Source: Oikopleura dioica
Lineage: Eukaryota > Chordata > Appendicularia > Copelata > Oikopleuridae
DNA: 64,000 nt
Direction: 5' to 3'
Assembly (NCBI GenBank): GCA_907165135.1
Contig: OU015569.1
Location: 11,284,501 to 11,348,500 of the forward strand
In this document: in pieces, positions 40,273 to 49,860 of the stretch
Layout of the letters: each line of letters opens with the position of its first letter
Position numbering within the stretch: the stretch's first letter is position 1
Notes under the pieces: generated by a model
Seen by the model: only the letters and a program-made list of their open reading frames with translations
Told to the model about the DNA's origin: nothing
Databases searched by the model: none
Program-made: the position numbers and the translations under genes

Positions 40273-41246
40273 GGTCCAACTACAGGACCGATTCTAGTTC
40301 TATCAATTTCGATTGTTCCCCCCGAAAACAAAGTCCGAAATCAGTCTGATTTTCAAACAGTAACTGTCTTGCTTGCATTACTTCTGATTACAGTAAGGTA
40401 CTCAAGGAAGAGCAAGTACCAATAATCAATATTGACAGTAAAAAGAAGTGTGACGGAAGTCGAGTCCAGTTCAAAGGGGAATTTAAGGCAATTTCATTAT
40501 TAGCTTTTTTTCAATAAGAGCATTCAATATTTAAATCCATAGCAACGCCTTCTGAGCGTCAAACAAGAGAGAGAGAGTCTCAACTCTGAGTATCCTGAGA
40601 GTGAGCGTCTGGCTCTTATAAATTCTAGCGATAAGATAATGAGCAGACAGAGTTACTATGCATTCGACCCGACGAGAAGGACGAGGGAGAAGTACACAAG
40701 ATTAATCAAAGAACATGAGGTGCTATTTTTATTAATGTTAATAAAAAAAGAAGTAGATGCCTCCCTAAATTGACGATAGATAGGGGGTGCACAGTGGGAA
40801 AATCGAATTTTTTATCATCCTCTTATTGGGATGAAAAATATATCGATAGAAAGCCCATGATCTACTGATCATTTTAACATGTGAATTGGGGTCATTGAAG
40901 GTCACGTGAGGTCACTTGAGGTCAAAATCTGATTTTTCTCAAAGTCGACGTAACTAGGGTTTCTTTGCATGATTTTGATCGCTAATGATCACTGATCATA
41001 AAAATTATCATAAAACACTCATCCGGACCAATCCTGAGCAATCAGAGCAAAAAATAAAAAAATGAGGAAACTTAAATTTCACTGTAAAAATTCTTGAATA
41101 TAAAATCTTGACAAAATGATAACCATAAAGCTAATAAAATCTTGAGCAATAAAAATTTAATAATGACGGGAGCGGGTGGGGTTGGGGACAACACTATAAT
41201 AATAATCAGCGAAATCAAGAATTTCGGATCAAAGGCCTTTGTCAAT

Positions 41247-42115
41247 CCCATTTAAAATTAAAAGCCAGGGACGGGGCTGAGACGGCCCGAAGGGCCGTCA
41301 AGCCCATTTAAAATTAAAAGCCAGGGACGGGGCTGAGACGGCCCGAAGGGCCGTCAAGCCCATTTAAAATTAAAAGCCAGGGACGGGGCTGAGACGGCCC
41401 GAAGGGCCGTCAAGCCCATTTAAAATTAAAAGCCAGGGACGGGGCTGAGACGGCCCGAAGGGCCGTCAAGCCCATTTAAAATTAAAAGCCAGGGACGGGG
41501 CTGAGACGGCCCGAAGGGCCGTCAAGCCCATTTAAAATTAAAAGCCAGGGACGGGGCTGAGACGGCCCGAAGGGCCGTCAAGCCCATTTAAAATTAAAAG
41601 CCAGGGACGGGGCTGAGACGGCCCGAAGGGCCGTCAAGCCCATTTAAAATTAAAAGCCAGGGACGGGGCTGAGACGGCCCGAAGGGCCGTCAAGCCCATT
41701 TAAAATTAAAAGCCAGGGACGGGGCTGAGACGGCCCGAAGGGCCGTCAAGCCCATTTAAAATTAAAAGCCAGGGACGGGGCTGAGACGGCCCGAAGGGCC
41801 GTCAAGCCCATTTAAAATTAAAAGCCAGGGACGGGGCTGAGACGGCCCGAAGGGCCGTCAAGCCCATTTAAAATTAAAAGCCAGGGACGGGGCTGAGACG
41901 GCCCGAAGGGCCGTCGAGCCCATTTAAAATTAAAAGCCAGGGACGGGGCTGAGACGGCCCGAAGGGCCGTCAAGCCCATTTAAAATTAAAAGCCAGGGAC
42001 GGGGCTGAGACGGCCCGAAGGGCCGTCAAGCCCATTTAAAATTAAAAGCCAGGGACGGGGCTGAGACGGCCCGAAGGGCCGTCAAGCCCATTTAAAATTA
42101 TAAGCCAGGGACGGG
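41247..42115. repeat. Tandem array: 15 full 56-bp units plus a partial unit
   Basis: Units start every 56 bp from 41247 to 42087, each beginning CCCATTTAAAATTAAAAGCC. The only variants seen are one GTCGAG for GTCAAG near 41915 and ATTATAAG for ATTAAAAG in the terminal partial unit. Each unit contains GACGGCCC-GAA-GGGCCGTC, an 8-bp-stem hairpin with a 3-nt loop, next to an AT-rich half. There are no spacers and no open frame through the array. The near-identity of the copies implies recent expansion or homogenisation. Confidence 0.97.
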
Positions 42116-42272
42116 CCCGGGTTTAATAAATTTTATTAAATTATGATTACTTTTTCCTCTTCCAGGAGCATTCTTCCACCAGCGAAGTCCTCCGGAGGAC
42201 AATTTATGACTCACGCTGGATCACATGATCAGTTTCAATCGTTTAGAGTGGAAAACGGTCATGAAAAAAAAA

Positions 42273-42327
42273 TGTCATCGTCGGGATTCGAACACCCCAC
42301 TTGGCCGAAAAGTGAAGGATTTTGACA
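42273..42327 (-). repeat. tRNA-like remnant followed by a T-run
   Basis: Read on the minus strand, CGGCCAAGTGG resembles an A box (D-arm of class II tRNAs) and GTGTTCGAATCCC a B box (T-arm). They lie almost adjacent, as though the anticodon arm were deleted. The ends TGTCA and TGACA could pair as part of an acceptor stem. A run of nine T follows directly, as at pol III terminators. It is not a functional tRNA; a SINE-type head or captured tRNA fragment inside the hAT-type element is likely. Confidence 0.5.
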
Positions 42328-42715
42328 GAAAATCGGCTCTAGAATTTTTTGCTCACGAGTGCACAAGATCATATGACTATCATTTGAAAGCGCATGATCT
42401 GCTCTCTTTAATGCTAGAAAATTACAAGGTAACCTTTTGGCACTTTTTTTCTATAGGCAAAAGTATGTTTAGTCTACCCTTCTCACGTGATTTTAGGGGT
42501 GAAAATGTGCTTTTTGGGTTTCCGTGTAATGAAATAAAATGATCCTTAGAAGAAAACGGATCTTTTTGATAGGTTACAATATAGATACATGTACTTTTAA
42601 ATTATCCGATTTTCCCACTGTGCACCCCCTAACGATAGAGGATTAGGAAATGACTAGGGACTTTAGGGAAAATCACTGATATAATTTGAATCTATCATAT
42701 ATTCTTTAGGAGTCG

Positions 42716-43201
42716 ATGGCAAGTACGTATATGAGCGAGTACCAGAGAACATACAAGAATCTGAATCCACTAGTAACTCATTCCATCGATGTTCCAGAAG
42801 ATGTTTCTTCCAATTCTGCTGACACAAGTAACCAGGAATTAACATGGGAAAGATACTTGTCGACTGAGTCGCCACGCTTTGAGTACACGCCCCGGGCGAG
42901 ATTTGCATCAGAAACCAGTGGCTTCTGTCGGACGAGTGAGCCGTTTTCGAGCGCAAAATGCACCCGTGGCAATCTGGCCCAGCCCTCTGAAATTGACCGA
43001 GAATTGAAAGAAGCAGAAACGAAAAATGGTGGAAAAATCAAGATTTACAGAGACGCGGCGACAGAAACAGTAAACACTACTGGCACCCAAACACCCCTAC
43101 AGCCAGTCTACAGAGCTTCAAATTACAGACAGAAACTACAGGCGGTGAAAGAAGCAAACTACCGGCGGAAACCGCAGAGCATCGGTTTTTACTTAAAATA
43201 A
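42716..43201 (+). CDS. Hypothetical protein, 161 residues, single exon
   Basis: ATG 42716 follows a possible acceptor TTCTTTAG|GAGTCG. The frame runs uninterrupted for 161 codons to a TAA that overlaps a poly(A) signal (AAATAAA). The protein is polar and Tyr/Arg/Ser-rich with repeated aromatic-basic patterns (MSEYQRTYKN, RFEYTPRARF). It ends in YRQKLQAVKEANYRRKPQSI. Such Tyr/Arg patterns occur in small microtubule-associated proteins of cilia, but I see no defining motif, so function is left open. A hAT-type element ends 85 bp upstream. Confidence 0.6.
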   Translation: MASTYMSEYQRTYKNLNPLVTHSIDVPEDVSSNSADTSNQELTWERYLSTESPRFEYTPRARFASETSGFCRTSEPFSSAKCTRGNLAQPSEIDRELKEAETKNGGKIKIYRDAATETVNTTGTQTPLQPVYRASNYRQKLQAVKEANYRRKPQSIGFYLK

Positions 43202-43502
43202 AAACAAGACCTGCTGAAATTAAAAAAAAACAAGATTTTATGTACAACGTATTCTTTATTGAAATATGTTTCTTTTTCTTTTTCAAATCAAATGAATGTT
43301 ACAACTGTGTAAAATTTGAACTGTGAAATGAGTGAATGGAATCAAACCAAAAAAAAACAACGGTGAAATGTTTCGTTAGCATTTACTATCGGCGGCCACA
43401 ATGACGATCTGAAAAAGGGGTTGTTTTTTAGGGAAATGAATCTGGAATAAGAATGATATCGGTACCATCAGATAGCGACATAGAAGAGAACAGGGACTTA
43501 CA

Positions 43503-46500
43503 TTAAGTGAAGGTCTTGAGTTGATTTATGGAGAGAATGAGCTGGTCGGTGTCTGCTTCCGTGCTCTTCGCCCGTTCCCTCGTCGTCTCCGGTATATAAG
43601 GAGTGTTGACCGACAGACGCCGAAAGAGCGCGGGCGTTGAGGCGTGCGCCGAGGTCACAGTCGACGCTCTGGGCCGACCATGATCCGTCGTCGTCACTTG
43701 CGAAACTAGTTTTGTGTTAATGTAGTCTTTGGCCAGTTCCAGAGAGTCGATAGTTTCGAATGTACTAAATATAGATAGTCAATAATCAAACGAATAGAGT
43801 TTGGTTTACCTTTTGCGTTCAGGGTTGATTGAATTTAATCTTTCAGATTCTATAGCATTTAGAGTTGAACATATGCTTGCTTGTCTTCTGCTTCTTTTTG
43901 CAACTGGCAGCTCGGGATACTGCTTCCTCAGCTCCTCGACCAGTTTACACACATTTCCTTCTCCAACCTCCGAACTTCTTACATCTGTGCTCACAATCAG
44001 TCAAGAGCTCTTTCTCAAAAGCCTTACCTTTCATACTAATCAATGGCCTTATACCCTGGCGTCTTTTGTGGTGTTTAGTGATATAATCGTCTGATGATCC
44101 GAGATTCTCCTCCTCGTCCGCGTAACCGGAGTCGCGGCGATCATCTGGAGCATCGACCGGTCGACCGGCCTCATCAGCGTCTTCATCGACTTCTCTACAA
44201 AGCAACTTTTACGACAAGTAGCATAGTTGATATCGAAAAAAAAATTTTGTGGGCTAAAAATTCTTCCTGGAACATCTGAAGGTCCAAAAAAGGATGAACC
44301 AACTCGCAATTGATCATGCTACTCTCTTCTTGGTTCTAGAGTAGAAAATCTGGTATCAAGAAGGGTCGAGGAAGAAAAAAGAAGGAAAGAGCGACCGAGA
44401 AGCCGCTTGCAGCTTCGAGTAAAAGAAAATATAGGTGCGGCTTTTTCAACTTATATTCTCTCGAAGCCGCAAGCGGCTTATCGGTCGCTTTTTCCTTCTT
44501 TCTTCTTCCTCAATCCTTCCTGATACTAGAAGCAAAAAAGAGTAAGAAACTAGTAAAAACGGAAAAAATTCTCTGAGTACCTCTGGATGGCTTCTTTGAC
44601 TGCAAACATTCGTAACGATTATAAAAAAATATCAAAAACAAAATAGTAGTAGTGCGGGAAAAACGAGTAATGTAGCGAGTGGCGGTGAAAATTCGTAAAA
44701 AATATTCAAAAAAACGGGCGAAAAGCGACTGGATGTATTTTTCGTCCAGCTCTTTTGGGTTCCAAAATCAGTTTTGTCGGTGTTTTTTTCAGAAAAAAAT
44801 TGTTTTTGAGAATGCAAAATCGAGCCGACTATAGGCACCGCTGGGCGAACTCTACCGCCCCTTGTTTTCCACCTATTTTGGAAAAGTACCAACAAAGAGG
44901 AAAGCAAAAGAAAAAGTAACGAAAATCACTCTTTGTTGAACTTTCAACCCGCGGGACCTTTTCTATCTAAGATGAACTTGATTTTCCGTCTTTTTTTCGA
45001 AAGAAAGAAATTGGGAGTTTTGAATCAATCGGAATTTAATTGAATAAGATAGATAAAAAGTAGTCGAAAGAAGAAATAGAAGAAGGATCAGCAGATACAG
45101 AACGGTGGAATTATTGCATTTGAAGAAGGCTTTCGATGGCGGCGTCCTTAAATTTGAGTTAATTTTATTGGAAAGCGAGAAGCCGCTTGCGGCTTCGAGT
45201 GAATGAAAAAATAAGCTGCATTTTCGCGGCTTTTCCATTCTTTTTGATAAGTTTAATATATTTTTAAATAAGAATAAGCCGATTTTGGCTTCCGGTATGT
45301 AAGAATAAAAAGCCGCGCAAGCGCGGCTAATTTTAATTTAACTCGAAGCCGCAAGCGGCTTCTCGGTTTTACTCAAGTTTTTTTTATTTTTATATTTTTT
45401 TGTAATTTTACCTTGTTGCCGTTATTAGCAGTAAGCACTGTTTTGATGACGGATTTGTCGGTCGTTGGAAACATTTCGTGAATTTGATTGATATCCTAAA
45501 ATTGGAAGGGTTCAAAGGGATTTCGGATAATTGCTGATTACACTTTCGGTGATGGCCGGACGCGGAGGTGCTTGCTGAGCGGTTTGAAAGGACTGACTGA
45601 TGATGGCTTGTTCGTAGGGTTGGTTGAACATTGGTTGCTGGTATTTGTTGTAGGAGAGGATCAAATTTACTTTGGCAGGATAGCAAATGATGAAAATAGT
45701 CCGTAGACGGCTACCTATTGCGGTATGTTAGCAATAATTTTTCGGTAAAATGACTTTTTCTATCTATTACAGAGGTGTCTCACGAATACGAACACGTCCA
45801 TCAAGCGCACTGACTGGTCGAGCCAAGAACCTTGTTTCTAGCTTTGAGGTTGACTAATCAGGTCGCTTGATGGAGCTATTCAATATTCTAAACCACCTCT
45901 GTAATTGAAATAAAAGCTGACTCTGTTGATCTCATAATGCTGTTATCCGTTCCTTGTCCCTCCTGATCGAGGCCTTGCTTTCCAGATAAATTGTAAAACT
46001 CGTTGACAGTTTCTCCATCGAAAACTCGCGGTGGAATAGGAATCGTTGCGTAGGCCACTCGTTCGTCTTTGGTGAAGCTTTTTTCGTCGAAGATTTCCAC
46101 TGTGAAGCTGTCGACTCCATTTGGAAGCGTCGCTGAAATGCAAAGGTTACTTTTCCTACATTCAGATTGACATTTACCGTAGAGGATTTTGCCCCACATT
46201 GGGTTTTTTCCTCCGTTGTGGCTCGTTTCCGTTTCGTAGACATTGTGGCCGACGCGGATTCGACAGTAAGGGTCCATTCTCGTGATTCCCAACATCGAGT
46301 AACTCTTCGCCAGGCGCGCTTCGACTACTGTCACGCTCAGGCGACCCACAGTAACGTAGGGAACATGGCTTGGAAACTGACCAGGACTGGCGCCAGCGAC
46401 GGGAGTAGCTGATCCTCGGGAAGCTTCTTGGGTTGCTAGTGCTTCTGCGGCGCGGACTGAAGCTCGTTCTCCTTGTTCTCGCTGCAGTTGACTATAAAGA

Positions 46501-46953
46501 GCAAGGGTTAATTCAGTGTGCCTATAGCAGTAAATTTAAAACTCAGAGATGATTGTAGAAAATTGAATTCTATGCAATGAGAAGATAAAGTAGATAATTG
46601 ATAGTAATCAACAGCCGGATTCAGCTGCTGTGAAAATTGTGGCGCCCTTTTTCTTGAAATAAAAACGATCATTGCAGAAAATCTATGCTCATATGAAATG
46701 ATAGCCCAAGGATTGAGTACTCTTAACCGAAATCTAACAAGATATTTGTCTGATTATTATCTCTAAGTGTTATTTCTACTATAATCTGTTCCTTTTTCGA
46801 AAAATATTATTTATGAGATGAATCACAAAGAAATTCAGTACACCATAGCCGTTCGATGAACTGTGAATAAAAACCGTTTACTTACACATTGGATCTAAGA
46901 AATTCATCCGGCAACTGACCAAGCATCAACTGGCCCCTGTGAGTAGATTGCAT
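43503..46953 (-). CDS. TOLLIP: TOLLIP (C2 and CUE domains) with a long C-terminal extension
   Basis: TOLLIP is an endosomal adaptor that binds phosphoinositides through C2 and ubiquitin through CUE, and dampens Toll/IL-1 signalling in vertebrates. ATG 46953 starts [20 protein letters not shown], the Tom1-binding N-terminus. The C2 domain has [46 protein letters not shown] and [14 protein letters not shown]. The CUE domain reads [20 protein letters not shown] (MFP motif conserved). Downstream exons (44.2-43.5 kb) keep one frame and add about 190 acidic then Ser/Arg-rich residues not found in ordinary TOLLIP. The junction between the CUE exon and this tail does not fit simple GT-AG splicing, so the tail could be a separate gene. 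Three inverted-repeat elements sit in its introns. Confidence 0.85.
44349..44530. repeat. Long imperfect hairpin (arms about 70 nt) in a TOLLIP intron
   Basis: TCTGGTATCAAGAAGGGTCG at the left pairs with CGATCCTTCCTGATACTAGA-like sequence at the right. The complementarity continues inward through GAAGGAAAGAGCGACCGA and the GAAGCCGC/GCGGCTT palindromes to a short loop. The whole 182 bp can fold back on itself. It belongs to the GCCGC-palindrome group but has the longest arms in the window. Confidence 0.8.
45178..45367. repeat. GCCGC-palindrome element in a TOLLIP intron
   Basis: The element is bounded by GAGAAGCCGCTTGCGGCTTC on the left and its reverse complement GAAGCCGCAAGCGGCTTCTC on the right. 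Each end is itself a palindrome. Internal GCGGCTTTT and AAAAGCCGCG copies add further pairing. It is non-coding, with no clear target duplication. Confidence 0.75.
45770..45901. mobile_element. 132-bp inverted-repeat element with TA flanks
   Basis: CAGAGGTG at the left end and CACCTCTG at the right end are inverted, flanked by TA on both sides (45768-45769, 45902-45903). An inner pair, CGTCCATCAAGCG and CGCTTGATGGA, adds a second stem. TA flanks suggest a Tc1/mariner-type MITE, but the terminal repeat is short. It lies in a TOLLIP intron. Confidence 0.6.
46589..46711 (+). repeat. Dispersed repeat, copy 1 (GTAGATAATTGATA family)
   Basis: This copy shares AGTAGATAATTGATA, CAGCCGGA, CAGCTG, GTGGCGCCCTTTTT and ATGATAGCC, in that order, with copies at 47844-47983 and 49337-49470, same orientation. 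It lies in the first TOLLIP intron. It shows no terminal inverted repeats, so a SINE-like or solo fragment is possible. Confidence 0.75.
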
Positions 46954-47202
46954 TTTCTTCTATTTTTTTTTCTATTCTAGCGTTTCTTTTGCTTCCTTTT
47001 CTTGATTTTTCTCCGTTCTTTGATTTGATTCTTTCTCTGAAGCGGCGCTTTTGAAGTTTCTTGTTCTTCGGAGCTGATTTCTGATTCTCTCAAAATTGGC
47101 GCGCGCGCTGATTGGCTGCTCGCAGAACGCTCGAGAACTAAAGAAGAAGAACTTGCTGAAGAAAGAGGAGTCGAAGAAAATCCCAAAATACAGTCAGGGA
47201 TG
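46954..47202. promoter_or_regulatory. Compact bidirectional promoter region between TOLLIP and the JmjC gene
   Basis: TOLLIP starts at 46953 on the minus strand and the JmjC gene's first ATG is at 47203 on the plus strand, leaving about 250 bp for both promoters and 5' UTRs. The plus-strand frame is already open upstream of 47203 but has no ATG. No TATA box is evident; a GC-rich core TGGCGCGCGCGCTGATTGG lies at about 47097-47115 and includes an inverted CCAAT box (ATTGG). Confidence 0.55.
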
Positions 47203-49825
47203 CTCCAGTGGGCGAAAGAGAACTTAGAAATAAAACGAATCAAGTCAGCAGATTTACCTATAGAAGATTTCCGCAGTAAGAATTAATTTCAATATCTGTA
47301 TTTTTGATAGTTCAATTTCTAGGTTTCCGCGGCTTTATAATATTATTATCGGAAAGCTGCTTGCGGCTTAAAGTAATAGAAAATTTATCGCACGCAAGGC
47401 GCGGCTTTTCTGAGTTCATTTTCGCTCGGAGCCGCATGCGGCTTTTCGATGGGGCTTCGACTGAAAAATCAGAAAAGCCGCGCTATGGGTTATTTTGCTC
47501 GAAGCCGCAAGCGGCTTTTCGGATTTACGCGGTATTAGAAATATTCTCTTTTTCGGGTATAAAAGTTTATTCAGTATTTAGCCGAATATGTTCACAAAAA
47601 CGTTCCAGTAATAATCGAAGGCGCATTGGCAAAGCTCGACTGTCGAGCCTGGGACTTGGATTTTCTTAAAAGAAATATTGGAAGCTGCAAGGTTCAATGC
47701 AGAGGAAAGACGAACTTGGAGAGTTACCGAAAAGGAACGAAGTACTGTATTCACGAAACTACAGTTGGAGAGTACATTGAAGACCTCAAGACTGGACACA
47801 AACGATCTGAAAGGAGCTGGTCAATTTTACTCAGTAGATTAAAAAGTAGATAAGGTAGATAATTGATAAGATACCAACAGCCGGACTAGCCAGCTGTAAC
47901 TAGAAAAAAAGGCTCGTGGCGCCCTTTTTCGATATAAAAGCAATTTCAAAATCTGGAATTATCATATTCAGAAAATGATAGCCTTTTCTCTTTGTTTTTC
48001 TAGCAAAACCGGAAATCCATTTTTCCGACATTGTTAATTTTCATTTATTGAAATTTTGATTTATAAAATGAAGCGTTTCCTTTGAAATCTTGACTTGTAC
48101 CCTTAGTTGAAATTTTGAAATGAATCTTCACTTTCACTTGACTCACGTTCAGGGCAAAAGTACTGTAGTCCCTTTATTACTGAATCAATCTTAATTTATT
48201 ACTCCAATTACCCTAAAATGAATCTGATTATTTTATCTGTCGTTGAGTATATATTATCCAATTCATTTTTCATTCAAAAATACAAATTGATGAAGCCAAA
48301 GAAAGCCGCTACCTCGCAGCCCAAAACATAAAACGCGCCTTTCCCGACATCGCGCATTGTCACTGCGTACCTCCCTACGTCGAAAAGAACAAAATCCACG
48401 CAGGTCCGTTTCTTTGGTTTGCGAGAAAAGACCACTACGAGTACACGCATGTTGATCCGGATGAAGGTTGTTTGATGATTTTGGAAGGCGAGAAGACTGT
48501 TCGGCTCATTTCGAATGAGTTTTGGAAGGAGCTCGAGCCCAATCCACTTGGATCTATGGGAAGAACTGTCCAATCAAGGAAAGAGCTACTGAGATTAAGA
48601 TGATCATTAGGAGTCCTATAATTTATGACTCTTTAGAACCTGACCCAGGTTTTCTGTACGGAATGCCGAGTCTCTCGATCTATAATCGTCCTTTTTGGAG
48701 CTCTAGACAGCGTCGACTTGGAAAACCCAACCCCTGCCCAGATAGAAAACCTCAAAAACATAACTTGTCATTTCGCCACAATCCGCCCCGGCGATCTTCT
48801 TTACATTCCAGCTCTTTGGTGGCATCAAGTTTCTGCTCTGTCGCACGGACTTTCTATTAACATCTTCTGGGGCGAAAAAGGCGACAACAACTTTACGAAG
48901 AAGGTGCTTACCGAGCCGACACTGACTGCTTTCAAATACTGGATGTTGAACGTCGTCGAGCAAAATAAGAAACATTCTTCGTGGACGCGCATTCTCGCTC
49001 GTTTCCCGAAAGTGCTCGAGAATTTCTTGCTGAAGCAGTGGCACGAGTACCCCACCGACGAACAGATCGAAACCATCAAACGGTTCGTGATGCAGCATTT
49101 GAAGATCACAATACTGCCAGCTTTAGAAGCCAACCCGCCGAAAAATCCGCCGCCGCTGAAGATTCGGGGCTTGCTTCATCGGGATAGAGGACAAGGTAAA
49201 ACAATATTGAAATCATCAAACGCTAGAATAGAGAGTATCGGCTTTTTTGATGGTTGTTTTCAAGAAGTAAAAGGCCTTTGACTCGCCGAAAAGTGCCCTA
49301 AAAGGTACTGGTTTGTTCAAATATTCATGTGAATGGAGTAGATAACTAGAAAAGATAATTGATAATGATCGACCGCTGGACTAAACAGCTGATTAACACT
49401 AGTGGCGCCCTTTTTGTCAAAATAAAACCGAGCATTTCAGAAAATCTTTACTCAAAGAAAATGATAGCCTCTACTTGAAAATTCCATGTAGGTCGTGATT
49501 GTCCTAGTATTTATATAATATATGTTATGTTAAATGATTCTGAGTCATCAAGATTTTCTTCAACTATTTCTACGAATAAAATTGAACAAATTTATGTCTA
49601 TTTCTATGAAAAATTATTGTCGAAATCGCTTGTCTTCTTTCGCTTAAATCCTAATAATACTCAAATGAAATTCTTAAAATTAACTTAGGACAGGAGAAAA
49701 AGAAAAAAGCAGTACCACGAAAGCTGAAGAGGACCAAGGAAGAAAACCTAGCACTCGTGGCAAAGAAGAAAAAGTTTCAGTTAACTTATTATCATGAGGA
49801 CACCGACGACAGCGCTCCTCTCTAA
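47203..49825 (+). CDS. JmjC (cupin 8) 2-oxoglutarate oxygenase, TYW5/JMJD7/HIF1AN group
   Basis: Proteins of this group hydroxylate proteins or tRNA using Fe(II) and 2-oxoglutarate. The start MLQWAKENLEIKRIK is followed after an intron by VHKNVPVIIEGALAKLDCRA, then RYLAAQNIKRAFPDI. The core is GPFLWFARKDHYEYTHVDPD, with HVD as the HxD iron-binding pair. RPGDLLYIPALWWHQVSALS carries the distal histidine, and SINIFWG follows. Iron ligands are therefore intact. A helical C-terminal part and a Lys-rich tail end in TAA at 49823-49825. The junction near 48560-48706 needs a GA-AG intron (ATGG|GAAGAA). First gene of a four-gene plus-strand cluster; the next ATG is 35 nt after its stop. The exact subfamily cannot be decided by eye. 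Confidence 0.82.
47350..47523. repeat. GCCGC-palindrome element in the first intron of the JmjC gene
   Basis: The element runs from GCTGCTTGCGGCTT to GAAGCCGCAAGCGGC, with an internal GGAGCCGCATGCGGCTT and paired GCGCGGCTTTTCTGA and TCAGAAAAGCCGCGC. Same family as the TOLLIP-intron elements. Confidence 0.75.
47844..47983 (+). repeat. Dispersed repeat, copy 2 (GTAGATAATTGATA family)
   Basis: It has the same ordered blocks as copy 1 (GTAGATAATTGATAA, CAACAGCCGGACT, CAGCTGT, GTGGCGCCCTTTTT, AAAATGATAGCC). It begins within 10 nt of the donor of the second JmjC-gene intron. Confidence 0.75.
49337..49470 (+). repeat. Dispersed repeat, copy 3 (GTAGATAATTGATA family)
   Basis: Blocks AGTAGATAACT, GATAATTGATAATGATC, CAGCTGATTAACA, GTGGCGCCCTTTTT and AAAATGATAGCC match copies 1 and 2 in order and orientation. 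It lies in a later intron of the JmjC gene. Confidence 0.75.
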
Positions 49826-49860
49826 CCCTCCTGATGGCGTTTTTCGTTTAGACTGAAAGA

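Larger units (their letters stand above)
40781..42631. mobile_element. Non-autonomous hAT-type element, 1851 bp, with perfect 8-bp target duplication
   Basis: The termini TAGGGGGTGCACAGTGGGAA and (reverse complement of the right end) TAGGGGGTGCACAGTGGGAA are identical, extending to AAATCG. The flanks are the same 8 bp, ACGATAGA, at 40773-40780 and 42632-42639. The TAGGGGTG-like terminus and 8-bp duplication fit the hAT superfamily. No transposase frame is present. Its interior holds a 56-bp tandem array (41247-42115) and a tRNA-like remnant (42273-42327). It lies 85 bp upstream of the gene starting at 42716, so it may influence that promoter. Confidence 0.9.

Noticed and set aside
41247-42115. 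CRISPR array
   Set aside because: The repeats are directly adjacent with no variable spacers, lie within an animal-type transposon, and no cas genes are present. It is a tandem satellite-like array.
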